Shown here piece by piece: positions 1 through 9,239 of a stretch of DNA of 26,833 nt. Below the pieces are notes generated by a model that worked only from the letters and a program-made list of their open reading frames with translations, ran no database searches and was not told the DNA's origin. Both the position numbers and the translations under genes were made by a program. Every line of letters starts with the position of its first letter. Position 1 is the stretch's first letter. Source of the stretch: a virus; IMG/VR virus record IMGVR_UViG_3300024261_002662, positions 1 through 26,833 of that record. The stretch is one strand, 5' to 3'.

Positions 1-1193
1 AAAAGTACAGGGTTATAATGAGAGTCTTCCAAAAACATTGGATTATCGACTTCATGGGGCAGTCTCATCGCTTCTTTGTAGTTAGATATTTGAGTGTGCA
101 AACTATTGCCACTGTGATCTAAAGCTAGATTGTTGTTTGTATGTGATCCTGTTGGCTCATTAAACTTAAAGTAAAGTTTTAAGCTATCATGAGCAAATAT
201 ATTTCGGCGTGAATAGTAACTAACTTCGTCAAGATCTCTAATACCATGAAATAACCTGAATTCGTCTAGAGAGCCGCTGAATGTTGATGATTTATTGAAT
301 ACGAGGTTGTTATTTCCAGCATCTAAGTTTTCTCCATCACCAATTTTTAATTTTTGATTTCCTGTGTTGATAATACCATAATCGAAAAAATCGCTAGTAG
401 ATAAAACTGTTGAACCTGAGAGAATTTTTAGTGTTTGTTGTTCTGTCCTATTATCATACTGAAAAGATAAGTTATGCCACTTTCCTTTTTTTATTGTGTA
501 ACTAGCACTAGCGTAATTATAGCTGCCACTCATAAGAGCAAAATTAACTTTGCAGTTTTTTGACGATGCTGTTTGATTAAAAAAAACAGCATACCCAGAA
601 TTTTCGCCTGCCGTTGAATTTATACTATGAAACAAAAAGCTGTTTCCGTTAGATTCTTCAGGTAATCTTAAACAGCACTCTATAGAAAAGGAGTTATTTC
701 GAGGGTTAATATGAGATACGCCTTGTTCACCTTTTAATAGGGTTTGGCTATAATCGCCAGACTTATCTTTTACCTCAATGTATTGACTACTAGAAGAATC
801 AAAGGTCAAAAAACCTCTACTCTTTGGGAATTTATTAAACACATGTTTTTCGAGAGAAGATAAATTGTCTTCAAATGTTTCGATTTCTTCTAATGTTCCA
901 TCAAAGGGATATTCGTTAATAATTTTATTAAAAGCGACATTTATCTTTGCTTCAGCAGATCCAAAAAAAGTATTATTTTGAAAAAGAGAATTATCAACCG
1001 GGAGCTGCTGAGTTGAAATTAATCCATTGCCAGCTTCCTTTCTTTTAAAACTAGATTCGCTAGTGTTAACGCTGGTTTTTGTTAATTTTTTTTGATTTTG
1101 ATCTAAGAGTATCCCTGTTGTAGTTCTATACTTTCTGAGCATCTTCCTCGTAAAATACTTTACGTTATCGAATGTTCTTGTTCTTCTAGCCAT
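1..1193 (-). CDS. LamG-domain virion protein, partial (runs off left edge)
   Basis: The minus strand is open from an ATG at 1193 to the window edge without a stop, giving about 397 visible residues; the C-terminus is missing. The start overlaps the stop of the upstream gene (TAATG), as at many junctions here. The N-terminus is basic (MARRTRTFDN...), followed by a Glu-rich stretch near residues 90-118. From about residue 130 the pattern fits a laminin-G/concanavalin-A-like jelly roll: 'GFLTFDSSSSQYIEV', 'NSFSIECCLRLPE', 'GKWHNLSFQYDN', 'QKLKIGDGE' and 'FSGSLDEFRLFHG'. LamG domains bind carbohydrate or form structural sandwiches and are common in phage tail and baseplate proteins. The position at the end of the baseplate block suggests a tail, baseplate or fibre-associated protein. 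The domain call is good; the exact virion role is unknown. Confidence 0.8.
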   Translation of the reverse strand, partial: MARRTRTFDNVKYFTRKMLRKYRTTTGILLDQNQKKLTKTSVNTSESSFKRKEAGNGLISTQQLPVDNSLFQNNTFFGSAEAKINVAFNKIINEYPFDGTLEEIETFEDNLSSLEKHVFNKFPKSRGFLTFDSSSSQYIEVKDKSGDYSQTLLKGEQGVSHINPRNNSFSIECCLRLPEESNGNSFLFHSINSTAGENSGYAVFFNQTASSKNCKVNFALMSGSYNYASASYTIKKGKWHNLSFQYDNRTEQQTLKILSGSTVLSTSDFFDYGIINTGNQKLKIGDGENLDAGNNNLVFNKSSTFSGSLDEFRLFHGIRDLDEVSYYSRRNIFAHDSLKLYFKFNEPTGSHTNNNLALDHSGNSLHTQISNYKEAMRLPHEVDNPMFLEDSHYNPVL

Positions 1194-3091
1194 TATACTA
1201 CCTTAAAAACAAAGGATTCGTTAAAATCGGTTATTTCGTCGTTTATAATACTGAAAAATTCTATTTTATAAGAAAACCCAGTTAATAACGTCCCAGCTTT
1301 AATAGTCGCTGAATATTCGTCATCGTAGAAACTCATTTTCGTCGAAAAAGAAAAATCCCTATCAATCAACTCTTTATTAGAAATTAATTCAGATATTCTA
1401 TAATAGAGATTCCCATAGAAATAATCGGGGTCTTTCCTTAATTTGCTAGGAAGGTATTCTTTTCCGTTTATTGTAGCAGAGCATATTAGAGTTATATCTT
1501 CTTTCTCGGTATATTCTGGTTTTCTATTTTTCATTGCTAAAGAAATAGAAGATATATCAAAGTTAGAATAAGCATCATTATAAACTCTTGATTTTTTATT
1601 TAAAAAAGTAATTTCTCCATCAGAAGTTTGCCACTTTAATTCTACATCAAATCCAGAAGAATCAGCTTTTAGAGCTTTTTTAACATATGAATTATTTCCC
1701 GGGATAGTAAAACTAGCCTGATAAACTCCTGGTAATCTATTTCCGTTAGAAGATTTATCAACTTGGCTAAAACTAACAGAACTCGTAAAAGAACCAGAAA
1801 CTATTTTTAAAATGCCGCAATTGTTACCCGTTAGTTGCGCGTTAGAATTATCAAAAAGATTAGAATTAGTAAAGCCTTTTTTAACTTTAATGCATGCAGA
1901 AGATGCTTTATTAACAAATATCCTCCCGGTATCGTCAGATATAGAATCATCAAATACTATTCTCAATCTAGGCGTTATCAGTTTATTTTTAACGTGTCTC
2001 GAAGCGAATCGCTTTACGAAACGCGATTTGCTATCTGAGCTATACGAACCACTAAAGCCAATCCTGAAACCTTCACTGGGTATTAGTCCTTTCAAGCTAG
2101 CAGATACTGCATTTGTAATATCAAATATTAAATCCTGATTAGGATCATTGAGGTATGTAGAAGATCCTAAGTCTACTTTCGTAGTACCGAAGCTAGCGCT
2201 TGTTATGATGTCAATATGTTTTGTTGAATGGCCACCTTTAAATTTGATTGTAGTCAATCTAGTTGCTGCATTTGCTAAAGGCACTGCTGTATTACCCGTT
2301 AACCCCGAAATATCCTGTGAAAGATTAACTACAGAACTAGCATCAGGATCTATTGCTGTAATTTTTAAATCATTATTAGTTTTAGATAATGCAATTGCTT
2401 GAAATATTTTTCCAGCAATATGCGATGTCGTCGTGGTTCCGTTTATACCAAAAGTGTAGTTATTCGAATCAACCTTAGCGGGCGTAGCCGATGCTGGGTT
2501 TGCTAGAAAACTTATTGTATTAGTAGTATCGCTCAAAGAGAATCCAACTGTATTATCCCAACCTCCAATCCCAGTGATTGTGATCGATGCTTGAGCGAAA
2601 GTATTATCATTCCCGCCGGCAGCAGCTGCGCCTTCTGACTTCCATGTGATCGGGCTAGATCCTAAGTAAGATGAAGTTAAATAATTAGCCGATCCTATAT
2701 CGTCGAAATTACTAACATCAATCCCAAAACCCTCTTCGAAAGTTCTAGTAAGTGGATTGCAAATTGCGTCAAAATTAAAAGGCTTTTGTAAACCAGAACT
2801 TACATCTTGCAATTCTAAATAAGCTTTGAAGTCGGATTTATTTCGAATATCTAAGATACTAGAAGTTAAATTTCCAAGCGTCGAATAATCAAATTTAATT
2901 AGTAGCGCAGATTTTTCAGATATATTAGATGTTACGTAATTGCCAGATTCAACTACGCCAGATTCTTCAAAGAGTTTGAAAAGATCTAAAGTAGCGCTGT
3001 GGCCTGTATTAGCATTTTTCGATCTATATTTGTTATCAATTATTTTGTCTGTTATATAACAATCTTTGCTAGCTGAAATTATTAATTGCAT
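1193..3091 (-). CDS. large virion structural protein (baseplate-associated, unassigned)
   Basis: A 632-residue protein that starts with ATG overlapping the stop of the gp6-like gene by 1 nt and ends overlapping the next ATG. It has no signal peptide or membrane segment. The N-terminal 80 residues (ISASKDCYITDKI, then NTGHSATLDLFKL, then SALLIKFD) resemble the DNRLRE-type beta-sandwich of virion and surface proteins. Residues about 140-300 are rich in Ser, Thr, Gly and Asn. A conserved-looking segment around residue 365 contains 'KRFASRHVKNKLITPRLRI'. The C-terminal 200 residues look like Ig-like beta domains. Directly after gp6 it occupies the place where T4 has gp7, but I see no clear gp7 similarity. 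Structural role is likely; the specific function is not known. Confidence 0.7.
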   Translation of the reverse strand: MQLIISASKDCYITDKIIDNKYRSKNANTGHSATLDLFKLFEESGVVESGNYVTSNISEKSALLIKFDYSTLGNLTSSILDIRNKSDFKAYLELQDVSSGLQKPFNFDAICNPLTRTFEEGFGIDVSNFDDIGSANYLTSSYLGSSPITWKSEGAAAAGGNDNTFAQASITITGIGGWDNTVGFSLSDTTNTISFLANPASATPAKVDSNNYTFGINGTTTTSHIAGKIFQAIALSKTNNDLKITAIDPDASSVVNLSQDISGLTGNTAVPLANAATRLTTIKFKGGHSTKHIDIITSASFGTTKVDLGSSTYLNDPNQDLIFDITNAVSASLKGLIPSEGFRIGFSGSYSSDSKSRFVKRFASRHVKNKLITPRLRIVFDDSISDDTGRIFVNKASSACIKVKKGFTNSNLFDNSNAQLTGNNCGILKIVSGSFTSSVSFSQVDKSSNGNRLPGVYQASFTIPGNNSYVKKALKADSSGFDVELKWQTSDGEITFLNKKSRVYNDAYSNFDISSISLAMKNRKPEYTEKEDITLICSATINGKEYLPSKLRKDPDYFYGNLYYRISELISNKELIDRDFSFSTKMSFYDDEYSATIKAGTLLTGFSYKIEFFSIINDEITDFNESFVFKVV

Positions 3092-5004
3092 TATCTTACG
3101 CTCACTTTAATATCAAAATCCGGATATTTCATTTCAAAAATACCATTCTTTTTAGGGAATATATAACCTTTTTCAATTATGATATCAAAAGGTTCGCTTA
3201 GGGAATAGCCATATGAATTTACTCCGTCGCTATGCACACCTACTTTGGAAACTATAGTAATACCAGAAGTTCTTCCTCCTGGGCTAGAAGAATCGTGTAT
3301 CGAAGAAACTCCGTCTGAAGACATTACAGCATAGCTGATATCTCCCATTGCTAAAGGCTGATTTATATGAAAATTAGATAGTTTGAGGAGTTTCCTTAAG
3401 TTTGTTATTATAGACTGAACTACTATGGATTTTTGAGCTCCTGGTGTTGCGATTACATTTACGTTTAAACCAAAGTTGTGAATTGCAGCATCCATTATTA
3501 TATAGGAATCATTGATTAACCTAAAAGATTCTAAATAAGTCTTAAGGTTGAGCTTTAGATTATCTCCTGATACTTCTAGTGGCGAAGACGAAGATTGCAT
3601 TGAACCAAATTTGATTAAGTTGCCCGATTGGCCGCGGCTTATTAAAGCTATTTCTACATGGCCATTTGAGTCCGGGCTTTCTGAAACTGATGCTCTGTAT
3701 ATTCTCCCAAGGGGAGCTGGCAAAGAATATATTCGAGCTAATAAATCTTCTTTAGTTACAATTCTAGACTGTGAATTTCTAGCAATTGGGATTTGATCCC
3801 TAAATTCTTCTATCGATGGAGGAGGAGCACCACCAGAAGCTTTTTGTAGATTTCTTACGTCTAAACTAGCCCTAGTCGAAACAGCTTCTTCATGACTTAC
3901 GCCAGTGGGAAATGATAAATCTAAAAATTCTATTTGTCTTATAGAACCAACGCTTATGTTGTGATTTAAGCCGCCGCCGTGTCTATATTTAATTGACAAT
4001 GTAGTTTGTCTAGGAGCTACTCCTAAAGTATTCGTTTTTAGCAATGAATTTGGATCTAGAGAAAACCTAGAAAAAACTTTTTTTCCATATAGCGGGACGC
4101 TTAAATCTCCTGGATCCGGAAGTATGTCATCATCATCAGCTGTAGCATCACCACCGCCAAACTGGAGCGTGGTAGATAATGTTTGAGGATCAAACAACTT
4201 AGTGAATCTATATGGAGCCGGGGTTACAGATATAGATTTTTGGATAGACTGGCGACTCACATCTTTATTATCTACGATAGTAAAAACATTGTCTTGTGCC
4301 AAGTTATCAACTTCATAATAAATATTTCCGTCAGAATCTGACACACTTTCTATTAAACTTACATTTTGTTCTGATAACGTTATGTTTCTAAAAGGAGCAA
4401 AATTATCAGATATAGAAAATAGCTCTTCCCTAATTTCTCCAGAAACGCATAAACCACGTAAATTTATTATCTTTTTATTTCCTTGGTTTAAAGGAGCAGG
4501 ATTTGATTTTTTCCAAATGTAATCTCTTTCTTCACTATTTTCTCTAAGGGAAAAATCAATATCTTCCATTAGATTAAAAGTCACTCCGTTCCCAGAGATC
4601 AACCTAGTTCCTTTTTTTATCTTAGGCAATGATAGCACTGAGACTTTATTTTCTTCGGAGATAGGTACTTCTATATAGAAAGAAACATAAACAGTCGATG
4701 GAGCAGCACCATGAGTTTCGACACCAGCTAAATTAATATGTTTTTTAATGTTTTCTATTTCTACTGCGTCTGACCATCTTAGCTCATTAAACTGATGGTC
4801 TAGATAAAACGACATAGAGTCGCCGATATAAGAAATCATATCGACGAACATTCCGCCTAGTCCAGTTTCAGTAAAATCTTCTATATTATCCGGAAAAAAA
4901 GTCCTCGCATGTTGAATTAAGTTACTTTTAAAGCCATCAAAATCGCGAGCTAAATAAGACCTTTTTACAATTTTCTTTTGCCTATTTTTAATATCTTTTG
5001 CCAT
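3091..5004 (-). CDS. gp6: baseplate wedge subunit, T4 gp6-like (baseplate J family)
   Basis: A 637-residue protein, close to the size of T4 gp6 (660 aa), which in T4 forms the dimeric ring holding baseplate wedges together. The N-terminus carries the signature of T4-like gp6: 'YLARDFDGFKSNLIQHART' at about 18-36, then 'FFPDNIEDFTETGLGGM' and 'YIGDSMSFYLDHQFNELRW' at about 58-76. The middle region has a baseplate-J-like segment ('IPIARNSQSRIVTKEDLLARI', about 408-428). The ATG at 5004 overlaps the stop of the gp25 gene by 1 nt. This 25-6 pairing is typical of T4-like baseplate operons. The family assignment is firm. Confidence 0.92.
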   Translation of the reverse strand: MAKDIKNRQKKIVKRSYLARDFDGFKSNLIQHARTFFPDNIEDFTETGLGGMFVDMISYIGDSMSFYLDHQFNELRWSDAVEIENIKKHINLAGVETHGAAPSTVYVSFYIEVPISEENKVSVLSLPKIKKGTRLISGNGVTFNLMEDIDFSLRENSEERDYIWKKSNPAPLNQGNKKIINLRGLCVSGEIREELFSISDNFAPFRNITLSEQNVSLIESVSDSDGNIYYEVDNLAQDNVFTIVDNKDVSRQSIQKSISVTPAPYRFTKLFDPQTLSTTLQFGGGDATADDDDILPDPGDLSVPLYGKKVFSRFSLDPNSLLKTNTLGVAPRQTTLSIKYRHGGGLNHNISVGSIRQIEFLDLSFPTGVSHEEAVSTRASLDVRNLQKASGGAPPPSIEEFRDQIPIARNSQSRIVTKEDLLARIYSLPAPLGRIYRASVSESPDSNGHVEIALISRGQSGNLIKFGSMQSSSSPLEVSGDNLKLNLKTYLESFRLINDSYIIMDAAIHNFGLNVNVIATPGAQKSIVVQSIITNLRKLLKLSNFHINQPLAMGDISYAVMSSDGVSSIHDSSSPGGRTSGITIVSKVGVHSDGVNSYGYSLSEPFDIIIEKGYIFPKKNGIFEMKYPDFDIKVSVR

Positions 5005-5504
5005 TAACCTACCGCCCTTATTATTACTTCTATTGATTCATTGGAAACATTCAAACTAGGTATGGCATATAAGACCCTCACTCCGATATTAGCATGGTGT
5101 TCATTGTTATCACGATCTGTAAATGCTTCAAAGCTAGTCAACGAAATAAAAGGCATATAAACGCTAATAGCTTGATTAATCCTACTTATCGCTTCACTCT
5201 CTATATCATCGGATGCTAACTCAAATGCTAACTCTTCTAAATTTGCGCCGAAGTTATAGTTACCTAACCGCTCTCCCTTATTAGTCATAAGTAGATTTTT
5301 AAAGTTATCTTTAATTTGATCTTTTAAGTTTTTGTGCATCTTAAATAAACCGTCTCTATCCGAGCCAAGCTCTAATGGAGTTTTAATACCAATTAATTTT
5401 TGAAATTGGAAATCTCTCTTAGCTTTATCTACAACTGACTTTAATTGGCCGGCTGATTTGAATTTTATTTCACTTCTATTTTTTGTTCTATCTCTAGATG
5501 CCAT
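5004..5504 (-). CDS. gp25: baseplate wedge subunit, GPW/gp25 family
   Basis: A 166-residue protein of the gp25-like family, the wedge/sheath-initiator component of contractile tails. The conserved core is visible: 'LKDQIKDNFKNLLMTNKGER' (about 61-80) followed by 'LGNYNFGANLEELAFE', then a helix ending in 'AISRINQAISVYMPFISL' (about 104-121). The basic N-terminal extension 'MASRDRTKNRSEIKFKS' is usual in T4-like marine phages. The start is supported by a good Shine-Dalgarno, AGAGGT, five bases upstream of the ATG at 5504. It overlaps gp6 by 1 nt and is preceded by a 63-bp gap, one of the few real gaps here, with a possible late-promoter element. Confidence 0.92.
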   Translation of the reverse strand: MASRDRTKNRSEIKFKSAGQLKSVVDKAKRDFQFQKLIGIKTPLELGSDRDGLFKMHKNLKDQIKDNFKNLLMTNKGERLGNYNFGANLEELAFELASDDIESEAISRINQAISVYMPFISLTSFEAFTDRDNNEHHANIGVRVLYAIPSLNVSNESIEVIIRAVG

Positions 5505-5538
5505 GACATACCTCTGGTGTATAATTATCCACTAAAAA

Positions 5539-5546
5539 AATTTATC
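5539..5546 (-). promoter_or_regulatory. possible T4-type late promoter upstream of gp25
   Basis: The minus strand reads GATAAATT, a 7-of-8 match to the T4-like late -10 element (N)ATAAATA recognised by gp55-type sigma factors. It lies about 35 bases before the gp25 start, in one of the rare intergenic gaps. AT-rich DNA produces such matches by chance, so this is only a candidate. Confidence 0.3.
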
Positions 5547-5567
5547 GTTATTTTATGGAGTATAAAA

Positions 5568-5807
5568 TCACCACTTCCCCATGGGGCATGCTTTATCTGA
5601 GGCATATACTAACATTGGGTAATAACACCCGCAGTCTCCGCATTTTAGAAATTGGGTTTTACTCTTAACCAATTTTGGACATGTGTCGCAAATTTTTCTC
5701 CTTTGGTTTGCTAATTCTGCTGTTTTTTTGTCTAGCAATCCCATCATGTGCATCGAAAGTTTTGTCCACCCTTCTCCAATTTGAACGCATTCTTTGCATA
5801 TCGACAT
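5568..5807 (-). CDS. small zinc-ribbon-like protein
   Basis: A 79-residue protein with eight cysteines in paired knuckles: C4-x2-C7, C40-x2-C43, C56-x2-C59 with C61, and C74, ending in 'CPMGKW'. The C-terminal 40 residues (CDTCPKLVK..., CGDCGCYYP, ACPMGKW) match a small zinc-ribbon family often seen in phages that typically ends in CP(L/M)GKW. It probably binds one or two zinc ions. No catalytic motif is seen. The ATG at 5807 overlaps the stop of the preceding structural gene by 1 nt, so it is co-translated with the baseplate block. Its role (assembly factor, or minor virion or regulatory protein) is unknown. Confidence 0.75.
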   Translation of the reverse strand: MSICKECVQIGEGWTKLSMHMMGLLDKKTAELANQRRKICDTCPKLVKSKTQFLKCGDCGCYYPMLVYASDKACPMGKW

Positions 5808-7378
5808 TATACGCCTTTCTTCGGGGTTAGAACAGCAATTGGTTCAATTTCTGGAGCGACAGGTTGTGTCGGTACAACATTCGCTGGTGGAGGTTCTTCG
5901 ATATTCGCCACCTTATTAGTTGATTGCACCGCTTGAGCATCGTATCTAGGTATAACCTTAAGTATTGGAGGTAGACTATCGGCTACTTTTGGTTTACCAA
6001 TTTGAACGAAGGCTGCCATAACTTTTTTTACACCGCCAACTGTAACGTCGCAGTAAACTTCATGTAGCCCTTCATTTTCAAAGCTATGAATTAAGCTGCG
6101 GTCTGAGGATTGCGGTGGTACATCAGGCCCACCTTTGTTATTTTCCCTGCATATTCTTTCGCTTAAACTTTTAGGGTTTATTAGAGATTCTTTAAAGTTG
6201 TTAAAAGATTCGGCATAATTTTCCCTGCTTGGGCTCGAATTTGAGTTTTCTTCAATAGAACTATCAGGTTTATGAATTGTCCATTTGTAAGTTGCCGATT
6301 CGCTACTAATAACTCTTCCATTGTGTCTTACATTTGGTTCTTCTTGCTCGAGTATATCTTCTCCATCTTGGTGGATAAATTTACCAGGAAAAAGCTTATT
6401 TAGTTCAAAACCGGTTATAGTAAAAATAACTCTAACATTCGCTGAAGTTTTCTTAAAAATCATTAAGTTGCTTTCAGTTTCGTCACTTCGACTGTGAACT
6501 ATGCTTATTCTGGGCGGTGCGCTAACTAACGGATTGAGTTTGGTGCCAAAGTCTATGTTACCTTCGTCATCTTCAGTTAGCATCCCTTTTTCTTTCATAC
6601 CAAGTAAGATTACGAGAATTGGCATTACTATAAATAAGAAAAAAAGTAACATGCACATCCAACAAATAGCGATGTTTATCCCTATAGGTGGTATTTCAGG
6701 ACTACACTCGGCATCTGGTTTTATTAGTCCCTTAAATTTGGCTATAGCACACGGATCAAAATCGGGTATATCCGGAAGCTTAAGTTTAATAAGATCTAAG
6801 CCAAGTGATACTGGCTTTATTGACATATCCAAAAGAGGCATGCCCGGGAAAGGGGGCACATCTATAGTAAAAAAGTTTACGCCAGGAAAATTAGGTAATG
6901 GCAAGCCAGGCAATTCTAAACCTAAATCAATGCTAGGTATTAAAGGTAAAGCAACCGGTATAGATGGAAGTTTTAGACTTGGAACTCCAAATAAACTAAT
7001 GTCTAGATCGGGGGGCTTGGGAAGGCCGGGGGGAACATTCAAAATTGGCTCAAATGCGGCCGCAAATTGGAAATAAGGACCTCCAAATAGGGAGAGTTGA
7101 AGTCTTATTTGCTCGCACATACCTGCATATTCAGGTTCAGGTACCTCTACAGCAGCGCCTTTTCCGGGAGGTTGTGGATTTGTTTGAGGGCAACAAGGCA
7201 TGCCTTCCATCGTGCGGGCAGCTTGTTGCTCGTCTTTTTGAATTTGATTGCAATTTGCGGCGCAACAGCATCCTTCGAATATCTTGACCAGCAAGTCACC
7301 CGCAGCCGGAAAAGTTCCAGAGATTAAACCATCGGATTCACCGCTGGCCGTTAACTCAGTTCTTCCTTCTTCGCTCAT
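5807..7378 (-). CDS. virion-associated protein with Pro/Leu-rich repeat, membrane segment and PKD/Ig-like domain
   Basis: I do not recognise this 523-residue protein as a named family. Its parts are: a Cys-rich N-terminus (C37-C39, C43, C62, C63); a low-complexity region about 113-210 with Pro-Leu/Ile repeats (LPSIP, LPLIP, LPGLPLP, PPFPGMP, LPDIPDFDP); a strongly hydrophobic segment about 235-261 (IAICWMCMLLFFLFIVMPIL) that should span a membrane; an acidic linker; and a beta-rich region about 290-475 ending 'SFENEGLHEVYCDVTVGG', which resembles a PKD/Ig-like fold. The tail is Pro-rich. It sits between the gp5-like gene (4-nt overlap) and gp25, so a baseplate, tail-tip or host-membrane-contact role is plausible. 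A membrane helix inside a baseplate block is unusual. Confidence 0.6.
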   Translation of the reverse strand: MSEEGRTELTASGESDGLISGTFPAAGDLLVKIFEGCCCAANCNQIQKDEQQAARTMEGMPCCPQTNPQPPGKGAAVEVPEPEYAGMCEQIRLQLSLFGGPYFQFAAAFEPILNVPPGLPKPPDLDISLFGVPSLKLPSIPVALPLIPSIDLGLELPGLPLPNFPGVNFFTIDVPPFPGMPLLDMSIKPVSLGLDLIKLKLPDIPDFDPCAIAKFKGLIKPDAECSPEIPPIGINIAICWMCMLLFFLFIVMPILVILLGMKEKGMLTEDDEGNIDFGTKLNPLVSAPPRISIVHSRSDETESNLMIFKKTSANVRVIFTITGFELNKLFPGKFIHQDGEDILEQEEPNVRHNGRVISSESATYKWTIHKPDSSIEENSNSSPSRENYAESFNNFKESLINPKSLSERICRENNKGGPDVPPQSSDRSLIHSFENEGLHEVYCDVTVGGVKKVMAAFVQIGKPKVADSLPPILKVIPRYDAQAVQSTNKVANIEEPPPANVVPTQPVAPEIEPIAVLTPKKGV

Positions 7379-9237
7379 TTTATCTTAATTACCTTACTCA
7401 TACTTTTCAATAGATTAGACTTTAGATTATCTAAAACAGGCTGGGAACTAGTCGCGTTTATAATCGGGGCGCCGGAATTGCCAGTGGAAGCAATAGCTGC
7501 TGGAGATGGCATTTTTCCGCCAGATCCAAAGGACGCAGCATTTCCGCCAACAGCACCGTGCAGACGTAAGATATCTACCGCAAAAGCCATTAAGGTATCA
7601 GCTAGCTCTTCCGCAAGAAATATGCTATGTTGAGCATCATCTCCGCCAATATATATACTATCATTTGCTGTATATGGTTGATCCGCCGGCGATAAAGCTG
7701 CGCCAGACGCATAATTGTTGCCTAAAACAACACGAGGGCCATCTATTATTATTGTACCACTTGGCTCTATAGCTATTACAGCTCTTTCATTGTCGGGGGG
7801 CCCCGCAGTGTCATCGCCAGGCTCTTTCGGTATTCCCTCTTTTATTATTCTAATAGAACCATTAACCTTAGCATTGCCAGCTATATCATCTGGGTCTTTT
7901 CTAGCTATAATTCTTATATGATCTGATTTTACTACTACTGCTGCGCCGTCGAGTTCTGCTGGCGGATTAGCCGCAATAGGCATGTTAGTGAGCTGCTCAG
8001 TTAAACCAAAGTCTGCGTCAGGAGACGAATCGGCAGTCAAGTATATTCTAGAAGCATCATACCTAAAATCAGGGTCTCCTTCTATAGCGTGATCGAGTTG
8101 ATTATCTGTAACCTCCTCTATAAACCCTTGCGGATTTTTTGAAACTTCGACCATGTTTGCACCGCGGGCATCTTCCGGATTAACCGTTTTCTTAAGGCGA
8201 GGGAAAGTCGGTGGTTGTTCTGATTCTAAACCAGATAATTCAGTATCTATTGGAGAAACGTTGGGGCCAGAGTTTCCACTTCTCGTCCTTATTGATCTTC
8301 CGGCAACAATATCAATTGCTGCTGAGAGTTTGGTTAAATCTGGTGGCGATTCTGGGGTTGTAGGATCAACTATGGTTGCACTCGACCGAATCATTTTACC
8401 GCCCTTTTCTATCGCGGTGTCATTAATGTCTTTAATCCTGTCTGCTTCTGCGCGTGCAGCTGCAAAGCCTCCTTTATAACCTCTTGTAGTACCTAGCGTT
8501 ATGCTAGTATTATTCGATCCCTGCATAACCATATCACCAGGCATCTTTGTTAATCTAGGTACTGGTTCGAATTTAAAAGATTTATAAGCTAGCGAACCAG
8601 TAACATGTATATCATATTGGTTAGATTCTGTGCCAATTGTATAACCATCAGTAGACGCATTCCCATTTGGGAAACCGTACATTACTGAATCTTCTACATT
8701 TTCTGTTTTAGGGTTTTCACCATGAACTTTGTCGGAAGATTTTTGTTGATCTTTTTTGCCATCAACATAATGATGAATTCTATCTTCATGAGTATAATTT
8801 AAATCATCAACGTCTAGCCATGTCGGTACTCTACACATCCAATAGAAAACTTTTGCCCCTTTGCCTATAGGCGCTGGACTGATTAACCAAACATGCTCAC
8901 CAGGCTTTATAGGAAAACATAAGTGAGGCGGGAAAAAAGGTAAGCTAACAGTTTGCGTGGTAGTTCTTTTACCTTGGCCATCATTTAAAACACGAGCTAT
9001 GATAGAATTTCTTGGAGATCTTTTTATAAAGGCAAAATTGTCAACAGTAGTTTCATTGTATATATCATCAAAATCTTTTTGGCTTCGAAAAGCAGCAGGA
9101 TCTGTTATGACATCTATTACAATCGCTTTTTGAAAAACAGTGTCTAAAGTAGAGTTAGCTAAAGCCGGCTCTGATTTATCTCTAGCAACATCCTCGAAGG
9201 CTACATCATTAACATTGTCATCATAGGTATGGGCCAT
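7375..9237 (-). CDS. baseplate hub/spike protein with gp5-like OB fold
   Basis: A 620-residue protein. Residues about 75-145 read as an OB fold of the gp5/VgrG/gpV type: 'NSIIARVLND', 'TVSLPFFPPHLCFPIKPGEH', 'VWLISPAP' and 'VFYWMCRVPTW'. In that fold the ring supports the central spike that contacts the outer membrane. The middle (about 210-480) is Gly/Asp-rich with long acidic linkers. Near residue 490-540 come short beta stretches (AVIAIEPSGTIIIDGPRVVL, then SIYIGGDDA) resembling the repeats before a beta-helix. No lysozyme catalytic domain is apparent, unlike T4 gp5. It precedes gp25 and gp6 in the same transcription unit. The hub/spike role is likely but not proven. Confidence 0.65.
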   Translation of the reverse strand: MAHTYDDNVNDVAFEDVARDKSEPALANSTLDTVFQKAIVIDVITDPAAFRSQKDFDDIYNETTVDNFAFIKRSPRNSIIARVLNDGQGKRTTTQTVSLPFFPPHLCFPIKPGEHVWLISPAPIGKGAKVFYWMCRVPTWLDVDDLNYTHEDRIHHYVDGKKDQQKSSDKVHGENPKTENVEDSVMYGFPNGNASTDGYTIGTESNQYDIHVTGSLAYKSFKFEPVPRLTKMPGDMVMQGSNNTSITLGTTRGYKGGFAAARAEADRIKDINDTAIEKGGKMIRSSATIVDPTTPESPPDLTKLSAAIDIVAGRSIRTRSGNSGPNVSPIDTELSGLESEQPPTFPRLKKTVNPEDARGANMVEVSKNPQGFIEEVTDNQLDHAIEGDPDFRYDASRIYLTADSSPDADFGLTEQLTNMPIAANPPAELDGAAVVVKSDHIRIIARKDPDDIAGNAKVNGSIRIIKEGIPKEPGDDTAGPPDNERAVIAIEPSGTIIIDGPRVVLGNNYASGAALSPADQPYTANDSIYIGGDDAQHSIFLAEELADTLMAFAVDILRLHGAVGGNAASFGSGGKMPSPAAIASTGNSGAPIINATSSQPVLDNLKSNLLKSMSKVIKIK

Positions 9238-9239
9238 TA

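Noticed and set aside
6501-7076. 191-codon open frame on the plus strand
   Set aside because: It lies wholly inside the minus-strand 523-residue gene. Its sequence is a low-complexity mirror of the Pro/Leu repeat; no domain and no flanking plus-strand genes.
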